This document shows, one piece after another, positions 52,614-61,254 of a stretch of 64,000 nucleotides of DNA. The position numbers were made by a program, and so were the translations under genes. Below the pieces are notes generated by a model that saw only the letters and a program-made list of their open reading frames with translations, was not told where the DNA came from and did no database searches. Source of the stretch: Brucella gallinifaecis (lineage in GTDB: Bacteria > Pseudomonadota > Alphaproteobacteria > Rhizobiales > Rhizobiaceae); assembly GCF_006476605.1 (NCBI RefSeq), contig NZ_ML636803.1, forward strand, positions 1 to 64,000. The letters are read 5' to 3'. Each line of letters opens with the position of its first letter. Position 1 is the first letter of the stretch.

Positions 52614-53222
52614 TCAGTTACGAATACTGCTCACGACAGTATCCAGTCCATTTTTAATGGAAACCCATGCGCCGCTATTGGTCGTCGACTGGCGTTTGAG
52701 ATAAGTGTAATCGGTATCATTCCAAAGGCGCACGCGTTGATCAAGATTATCGAGAATGAAGTCACCTCGATCGGTACGAATCGTCAAAACTGCATGACCT
52801 TCACCATTTTGCTGGCGAACCACAGTCATCAGCAACGTGTTGGCTGGAATGCCGAGCGCCATTAATTCACGACGTTTGAGCAGCATATAATCATCGCAGT
52901 CCCCGGCAATGGTTGGATATTCCCAATATTCTTCCTGCCCCCAGACATCCAGATCAGTGCGGGGCGCGATCCGTTGATTAATGCTTGCATTAATTGTGAT
53001 TATTTCCTGCCAGATATTACGATTGAGCGTGAGCGGTATGCTGTTTTTATTCATTATGTTGCATTCAGCCGGATGGCGCTGGCAAAAATCATAATGGCCT
53101 ATGGGTTGTGATGTGCGTTCACCCGTTGGCATCCAGTGCGATTTTGATGCGGGGCTGGCAGCTTGAGCAAATGCAGTTCCCAGCATGATAATCATGGCTA
53201 TGATGATTGTGTGCTTCGTCAT
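52614..53222 (-). CDS. Bacterial transglutaminase-like cysteine proteinase (BTLCP) family protein
   Basis: Exported protein of 202 residues with a signal peptide (IIIAMIIMLGTAFAQA). The cysteine-protease triad fits the BTLCP/DUF920 family: Cys in AGDCDDYMLLKRREL near residue 115, His in GEGHAVLTI near 150, Asp in FILDNLDQ near 162. An earlier FCQRHPAEC pair of cysteines is also conserved in the family. Some relatives process adhesins in the periplasm; no adhesin gene is nearby. The ATG at 53222 begins the signal peptide. Confidence 0.87.
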   Translation of the reverse strand: MTKHTIIIAMIIMLGTAFAQAASPASKSHWMPTGERTSQPIGHYDFCQRHPAECNIMNKNSIPLTLNRNIWQEIITINASINQRIAPRTDLDVWGQEEYWEYPTIAGDCDDYMLLKRRELMALGIPANTLLMTVVRQQNGEGHAVLTIRTDRGDFILDNLDQRVRLWNDTDYTYLKRQSTTNSGAWVSIKNGLDTVVSSIRN

Positions 53223-53462
53223 TCTTTGTCTCCCTGTTGGAAACAAGAATGCATGCAATAGTTTTAGAGTGGGGAAATCCAGATATGAAAATACGAATCT
53301 AATTTGATTAAAACTATGCAGATTAGAGCAAGGTTTTGTTTAGAAACACCGCATATTCGGCCATTATATCATGATTTATGGCCTTTTGATGCTTAAATCG
53401 GCTAAAATCGAGTTTGCCAATTCGTAACCTTAGCGCGTGTTTACCTTTTGGTTTGAATGCGT

Positions 53463-54101
53463 TCAGGCTTTGCCACCGTTGATAACCCGTAGCTGTGGCA
53501 GATCGCGCGTGAAGATCGGAGCAGACCAGTTCTGGCGATCATTGATTGCAGTGATCTTAGTCGCAGAGGGCTTATGCTCTTCCTGTGCAATAAGCATATC
53601 TGGAGCCAGCGGTCTGATTTTGTTGATATTGCCCAGTATAATTGGATCGGCACCTGCCCAGGCGATATCATCAAGAACGGAAATACTGCCTAACAGGTTC
53701 ATTCTGCCGTCTTTGCTGATTGAAAGTGGCGCAAGCAGCATTTCAAAAGACAGGCTGCGACCTGAAAGACTAATGCCGTCATTATGGCTCAGAGCAGGAA
53801 TCAGCAGCTCACAAACATTCCGGGCCATTTCATCAAGGGCAGGGCGGTTGCGTTCATGCCAGAGTGTTAGAAAACGTGTGAGCTTCAGTTCGCGTCCGAA
53901 TAAAGTGCAAATGCGGGTGCCTGCAAGCCGGAAAATCAGTTGACCTGTTTCATTCTCTTCCAGAAAAAACAGGTCTGATAAATGCCGCCCAAGTTTGCGT
54001 GGCTGAATAGTCTCGCGAGAGGGCGCATGCAGATTTCCGCTCTGGCTGAAAGCCAGTTGTTGCCATTCGCTGAAGATTGCGATCGTGCTGCGGTTTTTCA
54101 T
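53463..54101 (-). CDS. PAS-domain (PAS_5 family) protein
   Basis: Cytoplasmic protein of 212 residues of the short PAS_5 type common in alphaproteobacteria. The conserved part is LGRHLSDLFFLEENETGQL, then FRLAGTRICTLFGRELKLT (about residues 38-75), and SFEMLLAPLSISKDGRMN near 122. It has no output domain. Some members link sensing to cell-cycle or stress signalling, but nothing here shows the ligand or partner. It is divergent from the putative small RNA and the rhomboid gene. Confidence 0.85.
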   Translation of the reverse strand: MKNRSTIAIFSEWQQLAFSQSGNLHAPSRETIQPRKLGRHLSDLFFLEENETGQLIFRLAGTRICTLFGRELKLTRFLTLWHERNRPALDEMARNVCELLIPALSHNDGISLSGRSLSFEMLLAPLSISKDGRMNLLGSISVLDDIAWAGADPIILGNINKIRPLAPDMLIAQEEHKPSATKITAINDRQNWSAPIFTRDLPQLRVINGGKA

Positions 54102-54214
54102 CTTGTGCGCTTGTTGTCTGTCTGGGTTTCAGGGTAATTCCAGTCGCTCAGCGCATTAAAATAGTATTAACAGAGTGAACGCCAGCTTAACCCTTTATTC
54201 ATCCACGACACATG

Positions 54215-54232
54215 CTTGTTAAGGTTAACAAG
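54215..54232. promoter_or_regulatory. Perfect inverted repeat upstream of the putative small RNA
   Basis: CTTGTTAA, GG, TTAACAAG: eight-base arms with a two-base centre, about 45 bases before the inferred start of the small RNA and 114 bases before the PAS gene start. It looks like a dimeric regulator site. The inner TTAAGGTTAA also resembles paired TTAA half-sites. Confidence 0.45.
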
Positions 54233-54264
54233 AAGTAATGGTTGCAAAAATTTATTATAACAGT

Positions 54265-54386
54265 TTGATCATTGGTCAGGAGAAGTCATTGTCTTGGTTG
54301 TCTTTTCCTGATCTCCAGATTTTGTTTCGCTCATTTTAGATATTTGCGAAAAGGCCGTAGGGTATAATCCGGCGGCCTTTATTTTT
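54265..54386 (+). ncRNA. Putative small regulatory RNA
   Basis: Intergenic unit with no reading frame. TATAAC (54256-54261) could be the -10, giving a start near 54267; no good -35 is seen. A 10-bp stem (TCAGGAGAAG, 54276-54285, with CTTTTCCTGA, 54302-54311) encloses a 16-base U-rich loop. A single-stranded CU-rich stretch follows, then a terminator hairpin with ATTTTT. The length of about 120 nt and the two-stem layout resemble rhizobial trans-acting RNAs such as the AbcR (alpha-r15) type. I cannot confirm identity from memory. Confidence 0.55.
54350..54386 (+). terminator. Terminator of the putative small RNA
   Basis: 8-bp stem AAAGGCCG / CGGCCTTT with a 15-base loop, followed by ATTTTT. 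No rightward protein gene lies upstream, which is the main reason to suspect a small RNA here. Confidence 0.75.
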
Positions 54387-54400
54387 AACGAATTGTCACT

Positions 54401-54670
54401 TAGGGTCAGGACTCATTAATTTGACGGGAATGGTGTGAGGCCATCCGTTTGGATACGAGAAGGAAAGGCGAAGGAAATGTGGTTCATTTTCAAGACTTTC
54501 CGACGAAGTAGACCGGGCGGATGGACCACATCCTTCGGACATCGAAATGACTTGGTGATCTGCTTCGTCGAGCCGCTCAACCGGGGGGACAACCCCGGTC
54601 CTCACGTCTCTCCTAGCATATCTGGTCATTTCAGATGCCATTCTCATCAAATTAATGGGTCCTGACCCTA
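54401..54670. mobile_element. MITE-like element with 24-bp terminal inverted repeats
   Basis: 270-bp element. The left end (54401-54424) and the inverse of the right end (54647-54670) agree at 23 of 24 positions and begin TAGGGTCAGGAC. Both ends start with TA, as expected for the TA target duplication of IS630/mariner-type elements. Weaker similarity continues inward (GAATGG). No transposase is present. A leftward 84-codon frame (54396-54650) runs through the interior and into one end but resembles no protein I know. It sits 55 bases upstream of the rhomboid gene. Confidence 0.78.
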
Positions 54671-54725
54671 GGGTCCAGATCCTAATGGGTCAATCGATAT
54701 TAAATTAGCTGGAAAGCAGCAATTG

Positions 54726-55472
54726 ATGAGTATGCCACAGCCTGATGTGAACCGAAATATGAACGGGCCCCAGAGTGTAGAGCCGATATTCAATATACCG
54801 GGCGTTATACTGGCACTCATAGCGATCTGTGTCGGTGTTTATGTCTATCAGAATTATATTATCAGCGAGCAGCTGAACTATAGTTTCATGCTGAATTACG
54901 CGCTGATCCCGGCACGATTTTCATTGGCTGGCGGTTTTAGCGACCCCGCAGCATTGCTCACGCTCATTACCTATTCTTTCATGCATGGTGGTCTGGCGCA
55001 TATTGTCGTTAATATGATCTGGTTGGCGGCTTTTGGCTCTCCGCTGGCAGGGCGTATTGGCACGGGGCGGATGATTGTTTTCTGGATCTTTACGTCGATC
55101 GTCGCCGGGTTGACGCATTATGCAATTTATCCTGAGAGCGTGACGCCACTTGTCGGGGCGTCTGGCGCCATTTCAGGCATGATGGGAGCTGCGGCACGCT
55201 ATGGTTTTCGCCGTGTGGGTCATGGGCGCAGATCTGAATTTGCCGGACCTGTTTTGCCAATCGGTCTGACACTGACATTGAAACCAGTTCTGACCTTTGT
55301 GGGTATCTGGTTTTTGATCAATATTGTGACCGGTCTTTATTCGACAGGCGGGGGTGATCTATCAGGTATCGCTTGGGAAGCACATATTGGTGGATTTGTT
55401 GCAGGCTTTTTGGGTATTGCATTGCTTGACCGTCCGCGCAGCTATGATGCTGTTATCAGACGCAGAGGTTAA
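54726..55472 (+). CDS. Rhomboid family intramembrane serine protease
   Basis: Inner-membrane protease of 248 residues with about six transmembrane helices. The family residues are present: HGGLAHIVVNMIWL (His and Asn, helix 2), the catalytic serine in GASGAISGMMGA near residue 146, and the catalytic histidine in WEAHIGGFVAGF near 219. The N-terminus is a short polar cytoplasmic tail. The ATG at 54726 follows GGAAAG. The MITE-like element ends 55 bases upstream, so the promoter may lie in or beside it. Confidence 0.9.
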   Translation: MSMPQPDVNRNMNGPQSVEPIFNIPGVILALIAICVGVYVYQNYIISEQLNYSFMLNYALIPARFSLAGGFSDPAALLTLITYSFMHGGLAHIVVNMIWLAAFGSPLAGRIGTGRMIVFWIFTSIVAGLTHYAIYPESVTPLVGASGAISGMMGAAARYGFRRVGHGRRSEFAGPVLPIGLTLTLKPVLTFVGIWFLINIVTGLYSTGGGDLSGIAWEAHIGGFVAGFLGIALLDRPRSYDAVIRRRG

Positions 55473-55605
55473 CCCTCCCAATTCAGTCTGCTTGCAAAGT
55501 GAGCTGTCAAAGCGCACCATAAAGGGAACGTAGCTGGAGGAGCTGCGTTAATATCATAGGATATATTCCCATGATTGATTGCTGAACCTTGGGAGGGATT
55601 TTGGC

Positions 55606-56037
55606 ATGACTGTTCGGTCAATTCTTGAAAAAAAAGGCAAAGACGTTGTAGTCATCAAACCTGATGACACGCTTTCACGTGCCATTGCCATTCTCGCTCA
55701 ACATAAAATAGGTGCGCTTGTTGTTTGCGATGAGGCAGGCCATATCAAAGGCATTCTTTCAGAGCGCGATGTAGTTCGTGCGATCGCGAGCATGAATGCA
55801 GAAATTGCGACACATCTTGTTTCAGAATTTATGACATCGAAAGTTCAGGTGTGTCACGAATATCATACCATTAATCAGGTTATGGAAATCATGACGCATA
55901 ACCGCTTTCGTCATATGCCGGTTGAAGAGAACGGCAAGCTTGCGGGAATCATATCAATTGGCGACGTTGTAAAGCGACGGATTGAGGATGTGGAACGCGA
56001 AGCAGAAGAAATCCGCAGCTATATCGCGACAGCATAA
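55606..56037 (+). CDS. Two-CBS-domain protein
   Basis: Cytoplasmic protein of 143 residues made of a CBS pair. CBS1 (about 8-62): VVVIKPDDTLSRAIAILAQH and GILSERDVVRAIA. CBS2 (about 75-130): VCHEYHTINQVMEIMTHNRF, RHMPV and GIISIGDVVKRRI. CBS pairs bind adenine nucleotides, and this stand-alone type probably senses energy state. GGGAGGG lies 8 bases before the ATG at 55606. Confidence 0.92.
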   Translation: MTVRSILEKKGKDVVVIKPDDTLSRAIAILAQHKIGALVVCDEAGHIKGILSERDVVRAIASMNAEIATHLVSEFMTSKVQVCHEYHTINQVMEIMTHNRFRHMPVEENGKLAGIISIGDVVKRRIEDVEREAEEIRSYIATA

Positions 56038-56043
56038 GATAGA

Positions 56044-56077
56044 ATCTGGAGTGTTCAGAACACTCCAGATATTTGTT
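56044..56077. terminator. Terminator between the CBS gene and rlmB
   Basis: Perfect 12-bp stem ATCTGGAGTGTT, loop CAG, AACACTCCAGAT, followed by ATTTGTT on the plus strand. It lies between convergent genes. Confidence 0.75.
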
Positions 56078-56095
56078 CAGGGCGATTCGCTGGAT

Positions 56096-56959
56096 TTATC
56101 GGCGTGAGCGCAGATAACGTTCAGCCGCATAAAGTGAGATGGCGGCTGCATTGGAAACGTTGAGCGATTTAATTTCACCCGGCATATCAAGGCGTGCCAG
56201 CGCACTGACTGTTTCACGGGTTTTTTGACGCAAACCTTTGCCTTCAGCCCCAAGAACCAATGCCAGGCGCTCGCCGCTCATGGTTGCTTCCATTTCGTGT
56301 GGGCCTTCTGAATCAAGGCCAATGGTCATGAAACCAAGTGAATGAAGCTCTTCAATCGCTTCTGCGAGATTGCGGACTTCTATATGGGGAATCAGTTCCA
56401 GTGCCCCCGAAGCAGCCTTTGCCAGAACTCCGCTTTCCTGCGGGCTGTGGCGACTGGTGGTGATGATCGCACCGGCACCAAATGCAACGGCGGAACGTAT
56501 GATTGCGCCGACATTATGGGGATCAGTCACTTGATCAAGGACGAGTAAAAGCGGGCTTTCTTTAAGTTCGGAAAGCTTTTTGTGACGAAGCGGTTCCGCT
56601 TCGATCATGACACCCTGATGCACAGCATCGGAACCTGTTTCCTTGTCAATTTCTTTGGGGTCGACAATTTCAACAGGGAAGGGCAGGTTTTCCGCTTCGC
56701 CAATTTCGAGGCGAGAGAAGCCATTACGGGTAGCACGCATGCGTAAAATCTTACGTGCGGGGTTCTCTACAGCCGCGCGTACAGTATGCAGGCCGTAAAG
56801 CCTGACAGTGCCTTCCGCTACTCGGCCAGCAGGAATTGTCGCACGTTGTGGTCTGTGCGGTGCTTTGCCGGCGGAAGCCGCTTTCTGGTCGCGATGTTCG
56901 CGACGCAAGCGTGCATAGTGAGAATCTTTTGGGGTATGGGAAGAGTTTTGATCGTTCAT
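56096..56959 (-). CDS. rlmB: 23S rRNA (guanosine-2'-O-)-methyltransferase RlmB
   Basis: SpoU-family (SPOUT knot) methyltransferase of 287 residues. The basic N-terminus is followed by a substrate-binding domain (GTVRLYGLHTVRAAVENP near residue 50). The catalytic domain has LLVLDQVTDPHNVGAIIRSA (motif 1), LALVLGAEGKGLR (motif 2) and LNVSNAAAISLYA (motif 3). It 2'-O-methylates a guanosine of 23S rRNA. The 295-base gap to the next tRNA gene holds only a possible promoter. Confidence 0.92.
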   Translation of the reverse strand: MNDQNSSHTPKDSHYARLRREHRDQKAASAGKAPHRPQRATIPAGRVAEGTVRLYGLHTVRAAVENPARKILRMRATRNGFSRLEIGEAENLPFPVEIVDPKEIDKETGSDAVHQGVMIEAEPLRHKKLSELKESPLLLVLDQVTDPHNVGAIIRSAVAFGAGAIITTSRHSPQESGVLAKAASGALELIPHIEVRNLAEAIEELHSLGFMTIGLDSEGPHEMEATMSGERLALVLGAEGKGLRQKTRETVSALARLDMPGEIKSLNVSNAAAISLYAAERYLRSRR

Positions 56960-57135
56960 GGCGGGCTTATATCCTGTCTATAACAGGGAAGATAGCATGT
57001 GAAATTTTATTTGAGGCATGAAACGAGTGTTTGGCACAGCCGCCAAGTCCCGGTTTCGCGCGGTTCTTTGCCATGCTGTATGATTTGATATGTTCAAGCT
57101 GTGGATTATTCTGCATTCTTTTCACTTTTACCCTG

Positions 57136-57164
57136 TTGACAGGAGCTGCGCATATCGGCATAAG
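57136..57164 (+). promoter_or_regulatory. Candidate promoter of the tRNA-Tyr/tRNA-Gly/tuf unit
   Basis: Consensus TTGACA (57136-57141), a 17-base spacer and CATAAG (57159-57164), about 90 bases before tRNA-Tyr. This is the best promoter-like sequence in the 56,960-57,254 gap; the rest has no supported gene. Confidence 0.45.
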
Positions 57165-57254
57165 CGCCCTCGCAGAACGATGGTACGGCCCAAACAGCCA
57201 GCCGGATATTTTGCAGAAATGCCTAGTTACTCGACTCTGCTGATAGTGATATTA

Positions 57255-57339
57255 GGAGGAATGCCCGAGCGGTTAAAGGGGACGGACTGTAAATCCGTTG
57301 GCTATGCCTACGTTGGTTCAAATCCAACTTCCTCCACCA
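57255..57339 (+). tRNA. tRNA-Tyr (GUA)
   Basis: 85-nt class II tRNA. Acceptor GGAGGAA / TTCCTCC, anticodon GTA in ACTGTAAAT, long variable arm, GGTTCAAATCC T-loop, CCA encoded. It is the first gene of the tuf-linked tRNA pair. Confidence 0.97.
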
Positions 57340-57363
57340 CTGTCGGATTAGAGTTTAGAGTAT

Positions 57364-57437
57364 GCGGGTATAGCTCAATGGTAGAGCAGCAGCCTTCCAA
57401 GCTGAATACACGGGTTCGATTCCCGTTACCCGCTCCA
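57364..57437 (+). tRNA. tRNA-Gly (UCC)
   Basis: 74-nt tRNA with acceptor GCGGGTA / TACCCGC, anticodon loop CTTCCAA giving TCC, T-loop GGTTCGATTCC, CCA encoded. It is 24 bases after tRNA-Tyr and 138 bases before tuf, probably in one transcript. Confidence 0.97.
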
Positions 57438-57575
57438 GTTTCCAAGGGCGGATAGGCAGTAAGGTATCATCGACGGGCGGTTCGCCGTTCCGTTTTGGCA
57501 TAAATGCTGGCGTAAGAGTCTTTCGGGCTTTTGTGCTGGCGCTCGAGCGGTTCTAGAACAAAGAGAACAACGGCG

Positions 57576-58751
57576 ATGGCAAAGAGCAAGTTTGAACGTA
57601 ACAAACCCCACGTTAACATTGGCACGATTGGTCACGTTGACCATGGCAAGACCTCGCTGACCGCAGCGATCACCAAGTTTTTTGGTGACTTCAAGGCCTA
57701 TGACCAGATTGATGCGGCGCCTGAAGAAAAGGCTCGTGGTATCACCATTTCGACGTCGCATGTTGAATATGAAACTGCGAACCGTCACTATGCTCACGTC
57801 GACTGCCCAGGTCACGCTGACTATGTGAAGAACATGATCACCGGTGCAGCGCAGATGGACGGCGCTATTCTGGTTGTTTCGGCAGCTGACGGCCCGATGC
57901 CACAGACGCGCGAGCACATTCTGCTTGCCCGTCAGGTTGGTGTTCCTGCGATCGTTGTGTTCCTGAACAAGTGCGATCAGGTTGATGATGCGGAACTTCT
58001 TGAACTTGTTGAGTTGGAAGTTCGTGAGCTTCTTTCGAAGTACGATTTCCCTGGCGATGAAACACCAATCATCAAGGGTTCGGCTCTTGCAGCGCTCGAA
58101 GATTCATCAAAAGAACTCGGCGAAGATGCAATCCGTAGCCTGATGGCTGCTGTTGACGAATATATTCCGACCCCGGAACGTCCGGTTGACCAGCCATTCC
58201 TGATGCCAATTGAAGACGTGTTCTCGATTTCGGGTCGCGGTACTGTTGTTACCGGTCGCGTTGAGCGCGGTATCATCAAGGTTGGCGAAGAAGTTGAAAT
58301 CGTCGGCATCAAGGCAACAGGCAAGACGACTGTTACCGGCGTTGAAATGTTCCGCAAGCTGCTCGATCAGGGCCAGGCAGGCGATAACATTGGTGCATTG
58401 GTTCGCGGCGTTGGCCGTGAAGACGTTGAGCGTGGTCAGGTTCTCTGCAAGCCAGGTTCGGTCAAGCCACACACCAAGTTCAAGGCAGAAGCCTATATTC
58501 TGACCAAGGACGAAGGTGGTCGTCATACACCATTCTTCACCAACTACCGTCCACAGTTCTACTTCCGTACGACTGACGTGACCGGTGTTGTTACCCTGCC
58601 AGAAGGCACGGAAATGGTCATGCCAGGCGACAACGTCACTGTTGACGTTACGCTGATCGTGCCGATTGCAATGGAAGAGAAGCTCCGCTTCGCTATCCGT
58701 GAAGGTGGCCGTACCGTTGGTGCAGGCATCGTCGCTTCGATCATCGAGTAA
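57576..58751 (+). CDS. tuf: Elongation factor Tu
   Basis: GTPase that carries aminoacyl-tRNA to the ribosome, 391 residues. [13 protein letters not shown] at about residues 18-30, the switch region [14 protein letters not shown] near 55, [13 protein letters not shown] near 80, [11 protein letters not shown] near 135, and domain III ending in [10 protein letters not shown]. The ATG at 57576 is the conserved start ([14 protein letters not shown]). Rhizobiales usually carry a second tuf in the str operon, so this may be one of two copies. It lies between tRNA-Gly and tRNA-Trp. Confidence 0.98.
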   Translation: MAKSKFERNKPHVNIGTIGHVDHGKTSLTAAITKFFGDFKAYDQIDAAPEEKARGITISTSHVEYETANRHYAHVDCPGHADYVKNMITGAAQMDGAILVVSAADGPMPQTREHILLARQVGVPAIVVFLNKCDQVDDAELLELVELEVRELLSKYDFPGDETPIIKGSALAALEDSSKELGEDAIRSLMAAVDEYIPTPERPVDQPFLMPIEDVFSISGRGTVVTGRVERGIIKVGEEVEIVGIKATGKTTVTGVEMFRKLLDQGQAGDNIGALVRGVGREDVERGQVLCKPGSVKPHTKFKAEAYILTKDEGGRHTPFFTNYRPQFYFRTTDVTGVVTLPEGTEMVMPGDNVTVDVTLIVPIAMEEKLRFAIREGGRTVGAGIVASIIE

Positions 58752-58802
58752 TCAGATTTGACTGGCGGTATTGCCGCCAGTCTGGCACTCTAGGTGCCTC
58801 AT

Positions 58803-58878
58803 AGGGGTATAGCTCAGTTGGTAGAGCGACGGTCTCCAAAACCGTAGGTCGCGGGTTCGAACCCTGCTGCCCCTGCCA
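58803..58878 (+). tRNA. tRNA-Trp (CCA)
   Basis: 76-nt tRNA, acceptor AGGGGTA / TGCCCCT (one G-T pair), anticodon loop CTCCAAA giving CCA, GGTTCGAACC T-loop, encoded CCA end. It lies 51 bases after tuf and is followed by a terminator. Confidence 0.97.
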
Positions 58879-58883
58879 TTCAG

Positions 58884-58921
58884 ACGGGAATTCATGGTTT
58901 GACTATGGGTTCCCGTTTTTT
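58884..58921 (+). terminator. Terminator after tRNA-Trp
   Basis: ACGGGAA ... TTCCCGT with inner CAT/ATG pairs and a T6 run (TTTTTTG). It separates the tuf-tRNA-Trp transcript from secE. The rest of the 58,922-59,185 gap has no supported gene. Confidence 0.7.
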
Positions 58922-59030
58922 GTATTTTGAACTGGTAAGTTCGCTGTCGTATGATTGAATAATATGGCAGGGGATTTTGTAAGGATCGGACCACTTATAA
59001 GCCTGTATAGTGTTCTTTTAACTATTGGGC

Positions 59031-59059
59031 TTGTTTTTTTTGGGAATCGATTCTATGTA
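59031..59059 (+). promoter_or_regulatory. Candidate promoter of secE-nusG
   Basis: TTGTTT, a 17-base spacer and TATGTA, about 125 bases upstream of the secE ATG and downstream of the terminator after tRNA-Trp. The match is weak. Confidence 0.3.
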
Positions 59060-59185
59060 ACGTCAACAGACACGCGGTGCGTGGGGCTGAGTTTTCAGCT
59101 ATGCGTACCGTATAGGTGTGGGTTTCTGTCTTTGATTCGATTTTTGTTTCAAAAACAGTGATTCACCAAGCAGGCAGAGTGGCAG

Positions 59186-59386
59186 ATGGCATCCAAGACG
59201 AATCCGATCACCTTTTTTCAGCAGGTTCGGGCCGAAACGGCTAAGGTAACCTGGCCGACCCGTCGTGAAACGATCATCTCCACAATCATGGTTGTGGTTA
59301 TGGCCTTTCTGGCTGCTGCATTCTTTTTTCTTGCCGATCAGCTTATGGCCTATGGCGTAGAATTTATACTTGGCCTAGGTCGCTAA
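59186..59386 (+). CDS. secE: Preprotein translocase subunit SecE
   Basis: Small essential subunit of the SecYEG channel, 66 residues. The amphipathic helix FFQQVRAETAKVTWPTRRET (about residues 10-29) is followed by one transmembrane helix (IISTIMVVVMAFLAAAFFFL). The short one-helix form is normal for alphaproteobacteria. nusG starts 21 bases after its stop. Confidence 0.96.
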   Translation: MASKTNPITFFQQVRAETAKVTWPTRRETIISTIMVVVMAFLAAAFFFLADQLMAYGVEFILGLGR

Positions 59387-59407
59387 GCAGGATTGGAGAG
59401 TTTCGCG

Positions 59408-59935
59408 ATGACAGCACGCTGGTATATTGTTCATGCCTATTCCAACTTCGAAAAGAAGGTGGCTGAGGATATCGAACTGAAAGCTGCTCAGAAGGGTCTT
59501 TCTGATCTTATCGAGCAGATTGTTGTGCCAACTGAAAAGGTTGTTGAAGTGCGTCGCGGCCGCAAGGTCGATGCAGAACGCAAGTTCTTTCCCGGCTATG
59601 TTCTTGTTCGGGCGACTTTGACGGATGCTGTGTTCTCGCTGATCAAGAATACGCCGCGTGTAACCGGGTTCCTTGGTGATTCAAAGCCGGTTCCTGTTTC
59701 GCAGAAAGAGGTCGATCAGATTCTGAACCAGGTTCAGGACGGAGCTGAACGTCCGAAGACTTCTGTGACCTTTGAAATCGGCGAGAATGTCCGTGTTTCC
59801 GATGGTCCGTTTGCCTCGTTTAATGGCATCGTTCAGGAAGTCGATGAAGAGCGTGCACGTCTCAAGGTTGAAGTTTCCATCTTCGGGCGTGCTACGCCTG
59901 TAGATCTTGAATATGGTCAGGTTGATAAGCTTTGA
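59408..59935 (+). CDS. nusG: Transcription termination/antitermination protein NusG
   Basis: Binds RNA polymerase and links it to Rho or the ribosome. The 175-residue protein has an N-terminal NGN domain (WYIVHAYSNFEKKVAEDI, then FFPGYVLVRA) and a C-terminal KOW domain (GENVRVSDGPFASFNGIVQE). The ATG at 59408 has GGAGAG upstream; the frame's ATG at 59393 is 15 bases earlier and less likely. The 184-base spacer to rplK contains small TTCG-loop hairpins. Confidence 0.97.
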   Translation: MTARWYIVHAYSNFEKKVAEDIELKAAQKGLSDLIEQIVVPTEKVVEVRRGRKVDAERKFFPGYVLVRATLTDAVFSLIKNTPRVTGFLGDSKPVPVSQKEVDQILNQVQDGAERPKTSVTFEIGENVRVSDGPFASFNGIVQEVDEERARLKVEVSIFGRATPVDLEYGQVDKL

Positions 59936-60119
59936 TCATTTAACCCTTCGGGGTTCTCACCGTAATAGGTGAAAAAAAGGTGGAAGGGCAGGTGGCTTAG
60001 CCGGTCACTGATCTCGGACCACCGAACTGCCAGTCAGATTACTGACGTCAGTCGAGAGCCGGGTTTCCGGCATTAATCGAGAACGCCGGTTTCCGGTATT
60101 TTTATGAAGGCAGAATGCA

Positions 60120-60548
60120 ATGGCTAAGAAAATTGCAGGCCAGCTGAAGCTCCAGGTAGCAGCAGGTGCGGCCAATCCATCGCCTCCGATTGGTCCAGCT
60201 CTGGGTCAGCGCGGCATCAATATCATGGAATTCTGTAAGGCATTTAATGCTGCCTCGCAGGAAATGGAAAAGGGTTCCCCTATTCCAGTCGTGATTACAT
60301 ATTATCAGGACAAGTCTTTCACTTTTGTGATGAAGACGCCCCCGGTGACTTATTTCCTCAAGAAGGCTGCGAACCTCAAGTCCGGTTCGAAGGCTCCAGG
60401 CAAGGAAAAGGCTGGCACGATTGCACGTGACAAGGTCCGTGAAATCGCTGAAGCGAAGATGAAAGATCTGAACGCAGCTGATATCGAAGCAGCTATGCGC
60501 ATGGTCGAAGGTTCTGCCCGTTCGATGGGCCTGGAAGTGGTGGGCTAA
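60120..60548 (+). CDS. rplK: 50S ribosomal protein L11
   Basis: 142-residue protein of the GTPase-associated centre, binding 23S rRNA with L10/L12. [20 protein letters not shown] near the N-terminus with its helix-breaking prolines, and [12 protein letters not shown]-like sequence ([16 protein letters not shown]) in the rRNA-binding domain, are conserved. Followed after 4 bases by rplA. Confidence 0.98.
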   Translation: MAKKIAGQLKLQVAAGAANPSPPIGPALGQRGINIMEFCKAFNAASQEMEKGSPIPVVITYYQDKSFTFVMKTPPVTYFLKKAANLKSGSKAPGKEKAGTIARDKVREIAEAKMKDLNAADIEAAMRMVEGSARSMGLEVVG

Positions 60549-60552
60549 TAAG

Positions 60553-61254
60553 ATGGCGAAAATTTCCAAGCGCATTGCTAAAATTCGTGAAGGCGTTGAC
60601 GTCAACAAGCTTTATGATCTGTCCGCTGCAATCGGTCTGGTTAAAGAGCGTGCTGTCGCAAAATTTGACGAAACCATCGAGATTGCTATGAATCTCGGTG
60701 TTGACCCGCGTCATGCTGACCAGATGGTTCGTGGCGTTGTCAATCTTCCAAATGGTACTGGCCGTACTGTTCGCGTTGCGGTTTTTGCACGTGGCGACAA
60801 AGCTGAGGAAGCTAAAAAGGCCGGCGCTGATATCGTTGGTGCAGAAGAGTTGTTTGAAGCCGTCAATAGCGGCAAGATCGACTTTGACCGCTGCATTGCG
60901 ACACCGGACATGATGCCACTTGTTGGCCGTCTTGGTAAGGTTCTCGGTCCACGCGGTCTGATGCCAAACCCTAAGGTCGGTACAGTTACTGTTGATGTGG
61001 CTGCTGCTGTTGCTGCTTCCAAGGGCGGTGCAGTTGAATTCCGCGTTGAGAAGGCTGGTATCATCCATGCCGGTATCGGCAAGGTGTCGTTCGACAATCA
61101 GAAGCTTGAAGAAAATATCAAAGCTTTTGCTGATGCGGTTATCAAGGCAAAGCCTTCGGCTGCCAAGGGTGAATACGTCAAGCGCGTATCGATTTCGTCG
61201 ACCATGGGCGTAGGTGTCAAGGTCGATCCGGCAACCGTCAAGGATGTCGCCTGA
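60553..61254 (+). CDS. rplA: 50S ribosomal protein L1
   Basis: 233-residue protein of the L1 stalk. Conserved features: [20 protein letters not shown] near residue 37, [20 protein letters not shown] near 128, and a C-terminal [11 protein letters not shown]. In E. coli L1 represses the L11-L1 mRNA; a matching target in the nusG-rplK spacer is possible but not identified here. Confidence 0.98.
   Translation: MAKISKRIAKIREGVDVNKLYDLSAAIGLVKERAVAKFDETIEIAMNLGVDPRHADQMVRGVVNLPNGTGRTVRVAVFARGDKAEEAKKAGADIVGAEELFEAVNSGKIDFDRCIATPDMMPLVGRLGKVLGPRGLMPNPKVGTVTVDVAAAVAASKGGAVEFRVEKAGIIHAGIGKVSFDNQKLEENIKAFADAVIKAKPSAAKGEYVKRVSISSTMGVGVKVDPATVKDVA

Noticed and set aside
54396-54650. 84-codon leftward frame inside the MITE-like element
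   Set aside because: Its stop lies at the terminal repeat and the translation matches nothing known; better explained as chance coding in a non-coding element.
57031-57243. 70-codon hydrophobic frame before tRNA-Tyr
   Set aside because: TTG start without SD, overlaps the best promoter of the tRNA-tuf unit, no family.
58955-59161. 68-codon frame between tRNA-Trp and secE
   Set aside because: No SD, overlaps the likely secE promoter, unusual composition.
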